From: Streptomyces laurentii
GTDB taxonomy: Bacteria; Actinomycetota; Actinomycetes; Streptomycetales; Streptomycetaceae
NCBI GenBank assembly: GCA_002355495.1
Contig: AP017424.1
Location: 1,488,001-1,552,000 of the forward strand
DNA length: 64,000 bases
Direction: 5' to 3'
The notes beneath the pieces are model-generated. The model ran no database searches. It was not told the DNA's origin and saw nothing but the letters and a program-made list of their open reading frames with translations. Positions 42,497 to 52,191 of the stretch are shown here, in pieces. Every line of letters starts with the position of its first letter. The stretch's first letter is position 1. Made by a program: the position numbers and the translations under genes.

Positions 42497-43912
42497 TTAG
42501 CCGACCGCGCCTTCCATCTGCAGCTCGATCAGCCGGTTCAGCTCCAGCGCGTACTCCATCGGCAGCTCCTTGGCGATCGGCTCGACGAAGCCGCGGACGA
42601 TCATCGCCATGGCCTCCTGCTCGGTCATGCCGCGCTGCATCAGGTAGAAGAGCTGGTCCTCGGAGACCTTGGAGACGGTGGCCTCGTGGCCCATCGTGAC
42701 GTCGTCCTCGCGCACGTCCACGTAGGGGTACGTGTCGGAGCGGGAGATGGTGTCGACGAGGAGGGCGTCGCACAGCACGTTGGACTTGGCGCCCGGGGCA
42801 CCCTCGCCGATCTCGATGAGACCGCGGTAGGAGGTGCGGCCGCCGCCTCGCGCCACCGACTTGGAGACGATGCTGGAGGAGGTGTTCGGGGCCATGTGGA
42901 CCATCTTGGCGCCGGCGTCCTGGTGCTGGCCCTCGCCCGCGAAGGCGATGGACAGGGTCTCGCCCTTGGCGTGCTCGCCCATCAGGTAGACGGCCGGGTA
43001 CTTCATGGTGACCTTGGAGCCGATGTTGCCGTCGACCCACTCCATGGTGGCGCCCTCGTAGGCGACGGCGCGCTTGGTCACCAGGTTGTAGACGTTGTTC
43101 GACCAGTTCTGGATGGTCGTGTAGCGGCAGCGGCCGCCCTTCTTGACGATGATCTCGACGACGGCGCTGTGCAGCGAGTCGGAGGAGTAGATCGGGGCGG
43201 TGCAGCCCTCGACGTAGTGGACGTAGGCGTCCTCGTCGACGACGATCAGCGTCCGCTCGAACTGGCCCATGTTCTCCGTGTTGATACGGAAGTAGGCCTG
43301 GAGCGGGATCTCGACGTGCACGCCCTTCGGCACGTAGATGAACGAGCCGCCGGACCACACGGCCGTGTTCAGGGAGGCGAACTTGTTGTCGCCGACCGGG
43401 ATGATGGTGCCGAAGTACTCCTTGAAGAGTTCCTCGTGCTCCTTCAGCGCGGTGTCGGTGTCGACGAAGATGACGCCCTGCTCCTCCAGGTCCTCGCGGA
43501 TCTGGTGGTAGACGACCTCGGACTCGTACTGGGCGGCGACACCGGCGACGAGGCGCTGCTTCTCCGCCTCCGGGATGCCGAGCTTGTCGTACGTGTTCTT
43601 GATGTCCTCCGGCAGGTCCTCCCAGGACTCGGCCTGCTTCTCGGTGGACCGCACGAAGTACTTGATGTTGTCGAAGTCGATGCCCGACAGGTCGGAGCCC
43701 CAGGTCGGCATGGGCTTCTTGCCGAAGAGCTTGAGCCCCTTGAGCCGAAGCTTCAGCATCCACTCGGGCTCGTTCTTCTTCGCGGAGATGTCGCGGACGA
43801 CGTCCTCGGAGAGACCGCGCTGGGCGGTGGCACCCGCCGCGTCCGAGTCGGCCCAGCCGTACTCGTACCGACCCAGGCCCTCGAGCTCGGGGTGGCTGAT
43901 CTCGGTGGTCAT
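42497..43912 (-). CDS. sufB: Fe-S assembly scaffold subunit SufB
   Basis: SufB is the main scaffold on which clusters form. The 471-residue protein is highly typical: [95 protein letters not shown] and [23 protein letters not shown] 43912 has GGAGGAA at an ideal distance and overlaps the sufR stop as ATGA. It is therefore directly coupled to its regulator. Confidence 0.97.
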   Translation of the reverse strand: MTTEISHPELEGLGRYEYGWADSDAAGATAQRGLSEDVVRDISAKKNEPEWMLKLRLKGLKLFGKKPMPTWGSDLSGIDFDNIKYFVRSTEKQAESWEDLPEDIKNTYDKLGIPEAEKQRLVAGVAAQYESEVVYHQIREDLEEQGVIFVDTDTALKEHEELFKEYFGTIIPVGDNKFASLNTAVWSGGSFIYVPKGVHVEIPLQAYFRINTENMGQFERTLIVVDEDAYVHYVEGCTAPIYSSDSLHSAVVEIIVKKGGRCRYTTIQNWSNNVYNLVTKRAVAYEGATMEWVDGNIGSKVTMKYPAVYLMGEHAKGETLSIAFAGEGQHQDAGAKMVHMAPNTSSSIVSKSVARGGGRTSYRGLIEIGEGAPGAKSNVLCDALLVDTISRSDTYPYVDVREDDVTMGHEATVSKVSEDQLFYLMQRGMTEQEAMAMIVRGFVEPIAKELPMEYALELNRLIELQMEGAVG

Positions 43913-44715
43913 GCGGGGTTCCTCCCGGCCTTGCTGGCGGATGCTGTCGATGATGCGGTCTGTGGTGTGTCGGATGCGCACGCGCCCGGTGGGTCGCCGT
44001 CGCCGCCGCTGTCCGGGGCGTCGCCGTCGGCCTCGGCGCCCTGCGGGACGTCCGGGATGAACGTCGTACAGACGCCGTCGCCGTGCGCGATGGTGGCCAG
44101 GCGCTGGACGTGGGTCCCGAGGAGGCGGGAGAAGATCTCCGTCTCCGCCTCGCACAGCTGCGGGTACTGCTCGGCGACGTGGACGACCGGGCAGTGATGC
44201 TGGCAGAGCTGCTCGCCGACCGGCGCGTGACGTGCCGTGGCAGCGTACCCGTCGGCGCTCAGCGCCTTGGCCAGTGCCTCGGTGCGCCGCGCGGGACCGG
44301 CGGACTCGACGGCCGCCCGGTACGCCTCGGCCTGCGCCTCGATCCGGTCGCGGGCGAAGGCGGCGACGGCCGCTTCCCCGCCGGCGTTGCGCTCGATCCA
44401 GCGCAGCGCCTCGACGGCCAGTTTGTCGTACGACTGGTCGAAGGCGTCCCGGCCGCCGTCGGTGAGCGCGAAGACCTTGGCGGGGCGGCCTCGGGTACGG
44501 GCCCCGTAGACACGCTTCTCACGGGCCTCCACGACGTTGTCGCCGACGAGCGAGTCGAGGTGGCGGCGGACCGCGGCCTGGGTGAGGCCGAGCCGCTGGG
44601 CCAGATCGGCGACCGTCGAGGGCCCGTGGTCCAGGATGGAGCGCGCGACCCGGTTGCGCGTGGAACGCTCTCCGGTCGCGAGTTCCTCCGCGGGAGCCTC
44701 TCCGACGTTTTTCAC
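43909..44715 (-). CDS. sufR: Fe-S sensing repressor SufR
   Basis: SufR is a DeoR/ArsR-type winged-helix protein that binds a [4Fe-4S] cluster and represses suf when clusters suffice. The 268-residue protein has the DNA-binding domain [40 protein letters not shown] and a wing with [13 protein letters not shown]. The C-terminal sensor part holds Cys171 and Cys175 ([10 protein letters not shown]), Cys188 (YPQLCEAE) and Cys216 (GVCTTF), a set able to ligate the cluster. GTG 44715 lies inside a SufR-type operator, with no upstream ribosome site, which suggests a leaderless message. It heads the eight-gene operon. The tail is Ser/Ala/Asp-rich. Confidence 0.94.
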   Translation of the reverse strand: MKNVGEAPAEELATGERSTRNRVARSILDHGPSTVADLAQRLGLTQAAVRRHLDSLVGDNVVEAREKRVYGARTRGRPAKVFALTDGGRDAFDQSYDKLAVEALRWIERNAGGEAAVAAFARDRIEAQAEAYRAAVESAGPARRTEALAKALSADGYAATARHAPVGEQLCQHHCPVVHVAEQYPQLCEAETEIFSRLLGTHVQRLATIAHGDGVCTTFIPDVPQGAEADGDAPDSGGDGDPPGACASDTPQTASSTASASKAGRNPA

Positions 44716-44728
44716 AACGCCATTGTTG
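44715..44728. promoter_or_regulatory. SufR operator CAAC-N6-GTTG at the sufR start codon
   Basis: CAAC-gccatt-GTTG is the dyad described for SufR in cyanobacteria. It covers the first base of the sufR start codon and the 13 bases upstream. Just beyond it, the A+T-rich taattaatct (44731-44740) is a plausible -10 region for the minus strand. Bound SufR would block the whole operon. Confidence 0.8.
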
Positions 44729-44864
44729 CGTAATTAATCTCGGGCTGACAAGCGAGGTCCCGCCGGCCGCCGGTGCCGTGCATCACGCAGGCAAGCCTTA
44801 CCTGACCTGCGGAAACGATCATCGGAGGCGGCCTCGTCACGACGTTGACCAGGCTGAACAGGGG

Positions 44865-45635
44865 TTACGTCTCCTCGCCCGCCTCCTCCGGCGCCGCGAC
44901 CGGGAGCCCCCGCGCGGCCGCCACGCGCGCGAAGGCGCGGGCGTCCCGGACGGCCGCGCCGCCCGCGTCGTTGTTGAGGAATACGTAGACCTCGTGCGCG
45001 TCCCCCCAGGTGTCCGCGATCCGGTCCGCCCAGCTCGCGAGCGCCTGTCGGCCGTACGAGGGAAACGGCCGGGCCCGGCCCTCGTGCAGCCGCAGATACC
45101 CCCAGTCGGCGGTGCGCCACGGCGGGGTCACGGGCCGTGAGCCGACGTCCGCCCAGCACAGCGCCGCGCCGTGCGCGGCGAGCACGCCCTCGGTGGCGTC
45201 CGTCCACCACGAGGGGTGGCGGAACTCGACCGCCACCCGGGTCCCGGCGGGGAAGGGATCGAGGGCCGCGGCGAGCAGCCCGGGATCGGCGCGCAGGGTC
45301 GGCGGCAGCTGGAGCAGCACCGGGCCGAGCCGTCCGCCGAGCCCCGCCGCGCGGTCCATCAGCCGGGCGACCGGTTCCTCCGGGTCCTTGAGCCGCTTGA
45401 GGTGGGTGAGGTAGCGACTGGCCTTGACCGCCATGACGAAGCCGTCGGGTGTGCGGTCCCGCCAGCGCGCGAAGGTCTCCCGCTCGGGCAGCCGGTAGAA
45501 GGCGTTGTCGTTCTCGACGGCGGCGAACCGGCGCGCGTACTCCTCCAGCCAGGCGCGCTGCGGCACGCCCTCGGGATAGAGCACGCCCCGCCAGTCCGGG
45601 TACTGCCAGCCGCAGGTGCCGGCGAAGACCGTCAT
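44865..45635 (-). CDS. DUF72 (YecE-like) TIM-barrel protein
   Basis: The 256-residue protein has the DUF72 signature: TVFAGTCGWQYPDWRGVLYP, YARRFAAVENDNAFYRLPER, FVMAVKASRYLTHLKRLKDP, LLQLPPTLRADPG, VAVEFRHPSWW, and YLRLHEGRARPFPSYGRQAL. The family has a TIM-barrel fold and no settled reaction; some members have been linked to nucleic-acid or stress functions. It is monocistronic by position: 149 bases to sufR and 177 to the subtilase remnant. Confidence 0.92.
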   Translation of the reverse strand: MTVFAGTCGWQYPDWRGVLYPEGVPQRAWLEEYARRFAAVENDNAFYRLPERETFARWRDRTPDGFVMAVKASRYLTHLKRLKDPEEPVARLMDRAAGLGGRLGPVLLQLPPTLRADPGLLAAALDPFPAGTRVAVEFRHPSWWTDATEGVLAAHGAALCWADVGSRPVTPPWRTADWGYLRLHEGRARPFPSYGRQALASWADRIADTWGDAHEVYVFLNNDAGGAAVRDARAFARVAAARGLPVAAPEEAGEET

Positions 45636-45692
45636 ACGGGGCGGGTGCCCCGGTCCGCGCGGCTCATCCGCCCCGGGCTCGGGCCGTGGGAA

Positions 45693-45731
45693 CGGCGCCG
45701 GGCCCGCCCCGAGGGGACGGGCCCGGCGCCG
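45693..45731. terminator. 14-bp perfect hairpin after the subtilase gene
   Basis: cggcgccgggcccg (45693-45706) is the exact reverse complement of cgggcccggcgccg (45718-45731), extended by weaker pairing towards the 11-base loop. It lies on the downstream side of the minus-strand subtilase remnant. Confidence 0.75.
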
Positions 45732-45812
45732 CGTTCAGGTGCCGTCGCGAGGGATCATCCTTTGTCAGGTCGGCCGGTCCCCCGGCCTGCCCTGCGGACG
45801 ATCACCCGGCGT

Positions 45813-48388
45813 TCAGCCCAGGTCGGGGCGGTGGCTCACCCGGACCGAGTTGACGAGGGTCTTGCCCGAGACGCCCACGAACCGCAGGTTCAGCCGGCCG
45901 TCGGTGACCTCGACTGTGAAGGTCTTGTCATGGGCGGCGAAGGTGCCCGCCACCAGCGTGACGTCGAGGTTGGAGACCTTCTCCGCGTCCTCGGCCATCA
46001 CGTCCATGACCCGGTCCGCCGGCTTGGCGTTGCCCAGCTCCGCGAAGCCGAGGTCGACCTGGTAGACGCCGTCGGGCAGGTTGTCGAAGCGGTACTCGTA
46101 GGCACCCTGGCGGGCGCTGCGGTACAGCTCCGGGTCGGCGGTGCCGGAGATCGCCTTGGTCGTGGCGACCTTGCCGGTGGAGCCGAGGTAGCCGTACGCG
46201 CCGGCCTTGTACTCCTGGTCGGGACGCCAGCCGTCACCGCGCGTGTCCGTCGAGGCCGCGGTCGCGCCGGCGTCGACGGCCACCTGGTAGGCGGGCACGA
46301 CGACCGTGACCGGGACCTCCGTCAGCGGCGTACGGCCGGACTCCGAGGAGATCTGCAGGGTGCCGGTGAGCACCGAGCCCGGGGTCGCGCCCGCGGTGTC
46401 GACGGTGAGCCCCACCGTCCGGGTGCCGCCGGCGGCCAGGTCGCCCTCGGCCGAGGCGATCCTCAGCCAGGACGCGCCGCTCTTCTCCTTGACCGTGTAC
46501 GCGGTCGCGGAGCCGTCGTTGGTGAGGACGAGCTCCCGGGCGCGGCTCTGGTCCGCCGGGACGATCTCGGTCACCGCGGTGCGGTCGGCCGTGACCCGGC
46601 CGGTGGCGAGGACCGCGTCGGCCGTGGCGATCCCGGTGGCCTTGGCCTCCCGCGCGGCGGTGGCGCCGGCGTAGTGCGCGGCACCGAAGGCGAGGTCGTA
46701 CGTCGCCTTGTCGCCGGTGGCCGGTACCTGGGCGAGGTAGGAGCCGTCGGCGCCGGTGGTGGCGGTGCCGACCTCGGTGCCGACCTGGCGGACGGAGACC
46801 GTGGCGCCCTCGACGCCCTTGTGGTCGTTGCCGTCGGTGACGACCGGCTCGTTGTACGAGTGCAGCAGGCCGTCGGTGCCGGTGGCGTTCTCCAGGCCGA
46901 TGGTGGCGCTGGAGCCGTTCTCGTAGTTCCCGGTGCCGATGTCCTTGTAGTGATAGGACACCTCGCCGTCCTCGCCGATCACCGCGGAGAAGGTGAGGCG
47001 CTGGGCGGTGTTGGAGTAGATCACCACGTCACGCCACTCGACGGTGAGACGGCGGTGCGGGGCGGTGCCGGAGACGCCGGTGTAGACGCCCGAGTTCGCG
47101 TCCAGCTGCAGGTTGTCCCAGAAGGGGTACAACGCGCCGTTGGGCGTGGTCGTCGTCGGCAGGGTGCTGTTGGTGGAGGAGGTGGAGCTGGTGCCGAAGG
47201 CGAGGACGCCCTCGGTGGTGGCGGAGGCGGTGCGGTACGTCTTGCCGTACAGCGCCACCGGGAAGGGCAGGTTCACCGTGGCCGAGCCGGTGGTCTGGTT
47301 CGGCATGGTGAGCTTGGTGTCACCGGTCGGGAAGGCGCTCTCGGTGAGGCGGCAGGCCGTGCCGAAGGTGTCGGTACGCGGCGCCAGCTCGATGTTCCTC
47401 GTGGTGTCGCCGCTCAGCTTGACGCCGGCGCTGGTGCCCGAGGCGCAGCGGCTGACCGGGGTGACGGCCACGTCGTAGCCGCCGACCGGCAGGGTCAGCG
47501 CGTACGAGCCGTCGGCGGCCGTGGTGCCGCGCACCGGGGTGCCCTGGACGACCAGCGTGGCACCCGCCTCGGGGCCGGCCTCGGTGGTGACGCGGCCGGT
47601 GAGCCTGGCCGACGGGGCCTGCTCGACGGCGAAGTCCTTCGTCACGGACTGGTCCTCGACGACCGTGACGGTGCCCGTCGCGGTGACGTAGCCGAACTTG
47701 CTCACCTCGGCCGTGTAGTCGCCGGCCATCAGCTTCGGCAGCGTGTAGGAGCCGTCCGCGCCGGTGACGATCGTCGTCCGCATCGGGCCGGACAGGCTCA
47801 GCCGGGCGTCGCCGACGGCGCTGCCGCCGGAGGTGACGGTGCCGGACAGGGCGCCGAGCGCGCCGCGCGGGGTGGCGCTGACCGCGGCGTACGCGTCGAG
47901 CCGGCCCTCGCCGAAGACGTTGTTCTTGGCCGCGGTGCCACCGCAGGTGGTGTCGTCGACGTCGATCGCGCTCTGGTCGAGCAGCTTCTCCGTCTCGGCG
48001 ATGTCGCCGCGGATCGCGGGCGACGCCGACCACATCAGGGCGACGGTGCCGGCGGTGTGCGGGGAGGCCATCGACGTACCGGAGATGGTGTTGTAGCCGC
48101 CGCCGGACCAGGAGGAGCGGACGTTGACGCCCGGGGCCGCCAGGTCGGGCTTGATCCCGCCGCTCTCGCCGGTGCCGCGCGAGGAGTCCGCCTTGGCGGC
48201 GAACCGGCCGATCAGCTTCGCGTCGCTCTTGGCGGCGAAGGCGGTGCCCGATAACTCCGCGGTGCCGCTCGCCTGGGCCGGGAGTGCCCCGAGTCCCAGG
48301 GGGACGGCGGTGATCAGGGCGGTCAGGGCGGCGAGGTTCGCTCCTCGCCCTGCGCCATGGCGGGCCTGTTTCCTGCGTCGAGCCGCGA
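45813..48388 (-). pseudogene. Secreted subtilase (S8) with regulatory-like domains; catalytic Asp and His region missing
   Basis: The frame begins with a signal-peptide-like stretch (ARRRKQARHGAGRGANLAAL, then a hydrophobic core to PAQA). Within about 60 residues it already reaches the end of a subtilase domain: GGIKPDLAAPGVNV and YNTISGTSMASPHTAG with the catalytic Ser. The propeptide and the Asp and His motifs, normally 300 or more residues, are absent. About 720 residues follow with two or three carboxypeptidase-regulatory-like Ig folds (GADGSYTLPKLMAGDYTAEV and similar) and a malectin-like C-terminal domain. AAGGAG lies at 48392-48397, but no start codon follows in frame. It is probably an inactive remnant. 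Confidence 0.78.
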
Positions 48389-48401
48389 ACTCTCCTTGGT
48401 G

Positions 48402-48740
48402 AAAGCGGGTTCGTTCCGGACGCTCAATCCGCTGCTGTCCTGCGGTGGCGGGGTGCGGGATGCCGGGTCGTGCTGCGGGGGAGTGCAGTCGCGGCCTGAG
48501 CCACTAAAAGATGATGCAGAGATGACATGCGCGTAACAAGTAGGCACCGGGGGTCCGCTTCCGGCCAACCCGCGCCACCCGCCCCGCCCGCCCGTCTCGT
48601 CCCGTATCGCCCCCGCGCCCCGGGCGGCGCCACGGCCGGCTCCCGGGCCGCCGCCGGAACCGGTGCCGGAACCGCCGCCGGGACCCCGATCCGCGCCCCC
48701 GCGACCGAGCACCGCGCGGCCGTCTCTAGACTGGACCACC
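48402..48740 (+). other. Intergenic region between the subtilase remnant and the ABC transporter operon
   Basis: These 339 bases separate divergent genes. About 48500-48545 (ccactaaaagatgatgcaga and following) is A+T-rich for this genome and is the likely promoter area of the subtilase gene. The rest is very G+C-rich with no conserved coding pattern. I see no RNA gene or clear operator. Confidence 0.6.
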
Positions 48741-49664
48741 ATGCGAAGCGAGCCCGTCCTCCGGATCGAAAGTCTGGTGAAGCGGTACGGAGACAAGACC
48801 GCGGTCGACGGTCTCGATCTGACCGCGCACCCCGGCATCACCGCCGTCCTCGGCCCTAACGGGGCGGGCAAGACGACCACCATCGAGACCTGCGAGGGCT
48901 ACCGCAGGCCCGACTCCGGCACCGTCCGGGTCCTCGGCCTCGACCCCGTCAAGGAAGCCGCCCGGCTGCGGCCGCGGATCGGCGTGATGCTCCAGTCCGG
49001 CGGCGTCTACTCCGGCGCCCGCGCCGAGGAGATGCTGCGCCACGTGGCCCGGCTGCACGCGCACCCGCTCGACGTCGACGCCCTCATCGAACGCCTCGGC
49101 CTCGGCAGCTGCGGCCGCACCGGCTACCGGCGGCTCTCCGGCGGCCAGCAGCAGCGGCTCGCGCTCGCCATGGCCGTCGTAGGACGACCGGAACTCGTCT
49201 TCCTCGACGAGCCGACCGCCGGACTCGACCCGCAGGCCCGCCGCGCCACCTGGGACCTGGTCCGCGATCTGCGCGCCGACGGCGTCTCCGTGATCCTCAC
49301 CACCCACCACATGGACGAGGCCGAACAGCTCGCCGACGACGTGGCCGTCGTCGACGGCGGAAAGGTCATCGCCCAGGGCTCCCCGGAGCAGCTGTGCCGC
49401 GGCGGCGCCGAGAACACCCTGCGCTTCGGCGGCCGCCCCGGCCTCGACACCGGCTCGCTCCTGAAGGCCCTGCCGGACGGCAGCTCGGCCGTCGAGACCA
49501 CTCCCGGCGCCTACCGCGTGACCGGCGAGATCGACCCCCAACTGCTCGCGACGGTCACGTCCTGGTGCGCCCAGCACGGTGTGATGCCGGACCGGATCTC
49601 CGTCGAGCGGCACACCCTCGAAGACGTGTTCCTCGAACTGACCGGGCGGGAGCTGCGCGGATGA
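48741..49664 (+). CDS. ABC transporter ATP-binding protein (drug/lipid exporter type)
   Basis: A 307-residue ATPase with Walker A GPNGAGKTT (residues about 35-43), Q-loop GVMLQSGGVYSG, signature RLSGGQQQRLALAMAVVGRP, Walker B ELVFLDEPTAGLDPQ and an H-loop in LTTHHMDEAEQ. The C-terminal extension after residue 220 is typical of DrrA-like exporters. ATG 48741 is used; in-frame sequence before it is low-complexity. Its stop overlaps the permease ATG (ATGA), so the two form one exporter. The operon sits beside ctaA, as in other actinomycetes. Confidence 0.93.
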   Translation: MRSEPVLRIESLVKRYGDKTAVDGLDLTAHPGITAVLGPNGAGKTTTIETCEGYRRPDSGTVRVLGLDPVKEAARLRPRIGVMLQSGGVYSGARAEEMLRHVARLHAHPLDVDALIERLGLGSCGRTGYRRLSGGQQQRLALAMAVVGRPELVFLDEPTAGLDPQARRATWDLVRDLRADGVSVILTTHHMDEAEQLADDVAVVDGGKVIAQGSPEQLCRGGAENTLRFGGRPGLDTGSLLKALPDGSSAVETTPGAYRVTGEIDPQLLATVTSWCAQHGVMPDRISVERHTLEDVFLELTGRELRG

Positions 49665-50428
49665 GCGCCGGTACGTACACCCCGAAGCCGGGAGCGGCCC
49701 CGCTCCCGCGCATGATCGGCGCGCAGGCCGTCCTCGAGACGAAGATGCTGCTGCGCAACGGCGAGCAGCTGCTCCTCACCGTCGTCATCCCCACCCTGCT
49801 CCTCGTGCTCTTCTCGTCCGTCGACATCGTCGACACGGGCGACGGTAAGGCCGTGGACTTCCTCGCCCCCGGCATCCTCGCCCTCGCGGTGATGTCCACC
49901 GCCTTCACCGGCCAGGCCATCGCCACCGGCTTCGAACGCCGGTACGGGGTCCTCAAGCGGCTCGCCGCCTCGCCGCTGCCGCGCTGGGGCCTGATGACCG
50001 CGAAGACGCTGTCGGTGCTGGTCACCGAGCTGCTCCAGGTGCTCCTCGTCACGGTCATCGCGCTCGCGCTCGGCTGGTCGCCCGAGGGCAACCCCCTCTC
50101 CGTACTGCTCCTGCTGGTCCTCGGCACGGCGGCCTTCTCCGGGATCGGCCTGCTGATGGCCGGCACCCTCAAGGCCGAGGCGACCCTGGCCGCCGCGAAC
50201 CTCGTCTTCCTGCTGCTGCTCATCGGCGGCGGCGTGGTCGTACCGCTCGACAAGTTCCCCGACACGGCGCAGAACGTCCTCGGCCTGCTGCCCATCTCCG
50301 CCCTCTCCGGCGGCCTGCGGGACGTCCTCCAGCACGGCGCGGCGATGCCGTGGGGCGACGCGCTGATCCTCGCCGTGTGGGCGGTCCTCGGACTCGGCGC
50401 GGCGGCGAAGTTCTTCCGCTGGGAGTGA
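49661..50428 (+). CDS. ABC-2-type transporter permease
   Basis: The 255-residue protein has six hydrophobic segments. Near the N terminus ETKMLLRNGEQLLLTVVIPT is followed by a large helix. FLAPGILALAVMSTAFTGQA and ERRYGVLKRLAASPLPR are the usual ABC-2 features, and the last loop has LDKFPDTAQNVLGLLPISAL. It forms the membrane part of the exporter with the preceding ATPase. The substrate is unknown; in actinomycetes this pair is linked by position to cytochrome biogenesis genes but its role there is unproven. Confidence 0.92.
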   Translation: MSAGTYTPKPGAAPLPRMIGAQAVLETKMLLRNGEQLLLTVVIPTLLLVLFSSVDIVDTGDGKAVDFLAPGILALAVMSTAFTGQAIATGFERRYGVLKRLAASPLPRWGLMTAKTLSVLVTELLQVLLVTVIALALGWSPEGNPLSVLLLLVLGTAAFSGIGLLMAGTLKAEATLAAANLVFLLLLIGGGVVVPLDKFPDTAQNVLGLLPISALSGGLRDVLQHGAAMPWGDALILAVWAVLGLGAAAKFFRWE

Positions 50429-50601
50429 CGCGGGGCGCGCTTCCCCGGCGCGCCTTCCGCAGGGCCCACGCGTCTTCCGGGGCGCGCCTCCAGGGCTTCG
50501 ACATGACGCTGTACGTGGCGATGCGGTGACGTTTCGCGTCGACTCGCCCCGGAACCACCCCCTCGTGAAACCGTGCACAAGCCCCCGCCTACGATGGGCC
50601 C

Positions 50602-51558
50602 GTGCAAACCCCCCTTGCCTTCATCGCCCAGCGCTGGACTCCGTCTCCCCGGATCGTCCGGCGCGCCGCGCTCTCCGCCGTCGTGATGAGCGTGATCATC
50701 ATCATCACCGGTGGCGCGGTCCGGCTGACCGGCTCCGGCCTCGGCTGCGACACCTGGCCGAAGTGCACGGACGACAGCCTGATCGCCACCGCCGAGCAGG
50801 GCTTCCACGGTGCCATCGAGTTCGGCAACCGGATGCTGACCTACGTCCTGTCGGCCGCCGTCGGCTGGGCCATCATCGCCGCCCGCAGCGCCAAGCCGCG
50901 CCGCCGCAGCCTCACCCGGCTCGGCTGGACCCAGTTCTGGCTGGTGATGAGCAACGCCGTCATCGGCGGCATCACCGTGTGGATGGGCCTCAACCCCTGG
51001 ACCGTCGCCGGCCACTTCCTCGCCGCGAACGCGCTCCTGACCGTCGCCACGATCACCTGGGTCCGGGTCGGCGAGGGCGACGCCGCGCCGAAGCCGCGCG
51101 TCCCGGCGCCCGTACGCAAGCTGGCCTGGGGAATCGTCGGCGTCTCCGCCGTCCTGATCGCGCTCGGCACGACGGTCACCGGCGCCGGCAAGCACGCGGG
51201 CGACAGCAGCGACGTCCCCCGTATGCCGTGGGACTGGACCAACGCCGCCCATGTCCACGCCGCCGCCGCCTGGCTGCTCTGCGGCCTCGCCCTCGCCATG
51301 TGGCTGATCCTCCGCGTCGTCGACGCCCCGGACGACACCCGGGCCCGCGCCCGCGACCTGATCATCCTGCTGGCCGCGCAGGGCGTCATCGGCTACGTCC
51401 AGTTCTTCGCCGGCGTCCCCGAGCTCCTGGTCGCCCTCCACATGCTCTGCTCCTCGCTCATGTGGATCGCCGCCCTCCGCCTGGCCCTGAGCCTCCGCGA
51501 GCGCCCGTCCGCATCCCCGGAGATCCCGTCCCGGACCCCGGAGATGGCCGCGCTGTAA
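50602..51558 (+). CDS. ctaA: Haem A synthase CtaA (COX15 family)
   Basis: CtaA oxidises the C8 methyl of haem O to the formyl group of haem A for cytochrome aa3 oxidase. The 318-residue protein has eight hydrophobic segments and the haem-ligand histidines in EQGFHGAIEFGNRMLTY, WTVAGHFLAANALL, NAAHVHAAAAWLL and VALHMLCSSLMW. The loop cysteine pair CDTWPKC is present, as in Bacillus-type CtaA. GTG 50602 is used. ctaB lies nearby on the other strand, so both haem steps are clustered. A terminator follows. Confidence 0.94.
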   Translation: MQTPLAFIAQRWTPSPRIVRRAALSAVVMSVIIIITGGAVRLTGSGLGCDTWPKCTDDSLIATAEQGFHGAIEFGNRMLTYVLSAAVGWAIIAARSAKPRRRSLTRLGWTQFWLVMSNAVIGGITVWMGLNPWTVAGHFLAANALLTVATITWVRVGEGDAAPKPRVPAPVRKLAWGIVGVSAVLIALGTTVTGAGKHAGDSSDVPRMPWDWTNAAHVHAAAAWLLCGLALAMWLILRVVDAPDDTRARARDLIILLAAQGVIGYVQFFAGVPELLVALHMLCSSLMWIAALRLALSLRERPSASPEIPSRTPEMAAL

Positions 51559-51713
51559 CAGCGCCCGGCCCGGACTCGCCGCCTCTCTGCCCCTGCCGGT
51601 TTCGGCGGGGGCAGTGGTGTGGGAGGGGGCAGTGGTGTCGGCGGGGGCGGAGGTACGGGCGAGGGATCACCCCGTACGCGTCGGCAGCGACCAGAGGTGC
51701 CCCCGAAAAACCC

Positions 51714-51743
51714 GAAAGGGCGCTCCCCCCGGAGCGCCCTTTC
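51714..51743. terminator. 13-bp perfect hairpin between ctaA and a small convergent gene
   Basis: gaaagggcgctcc (51714-51726) is the exact reverse complement of ggagcgccctttc (51731-51743) with a cccc loop. It lies 156 bases past the ctaA stop and just beyond the stop of the convergent gene, so it may mainly serve the latter. Confidence 0.8.
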
Positions 51744-51768
51744 CAGTGTGCGACGCAGACAGGCCGAC

Positions 51769-52089
51769 TCAGCCGTTGGAGGGGCCGCCGAGCTGGATGC
51801 CCGCCATGCGGGTCCACTCGTACGGGCCGGTCTTGACCTTCGCGGCGAACTCGCCGTCGAACTCCTCGTGCAGGGTCAGCCCGGCCTGCTCCGCGGCCTG
51901 CTGGGCGATCGCGTAGCTCGGGGCCACCAGGTCGCCCCAGCCGCCGTCCTCCCCGACGAGGACGATGCGGGTGCCCGCCTGGCCGATGTGGGCCAGCTGG
52001 CCCTCGGCGCCGCCGTGCTTACCGGAGAACGCCTTGATCTCGCGGGCCAGCCTGGCCGCCTTGCGCTCCGCCTGCTTCGTGTCTGCCAT
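51769..52089 (-). CDS. Conserved actinobacterial hypothetical protein
   Basis: A 106-residue soluble protein from ATG 52089. It starts with a basic helix (MADTKQAERKAARLAREIKA), then shows LAHIGQAGTRIVLVGEDGGW, DLVAPSYAIAQQAAEQAG and GPYEWTRMAGIQLGG. No known motif is visible. Homologues sit between ctaA and ctaB in other Streptomyces as far as I recall, so a link to respiration is possible but unproven. The longer frame upstream to 52137 lacks a good start. Confidence 0.75.
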   Translation of the reverse strand: MADTKQAERKAARLAREIKAFSGKHGGAEGQLAHIGQAGTRIVLVGEDGGWGDLVAPSYAIAQQAAEQAGLTLHEEFDGEFAAKVKTGPYEWTRMAGIQLGGPSNG

Positions 52090-52128
52090 ACCGCAGATGC
52101 TACTCGTGGGTAGATCACGTGGCGACGG

Positions 52129-52160
52129 CCGGGGCACGTGGCGTGGGCCACGCGCCCCGG
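52129..52160. terminator. Hairpin downstream of ctaB
   Basis: ccggggcacgtggc (52129-52142) pairs with gccacgcgccccgg (52147-52160) with one mismatch and a four-base loop. It lies 32 bases beyond the ctaB stop on the minus strand and before the small hypothetical gene. Confidence 0.7.
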
Positions 52161-52191
52161 CCGTCGACCGGGTCCGTATGAGGCTGACGGG

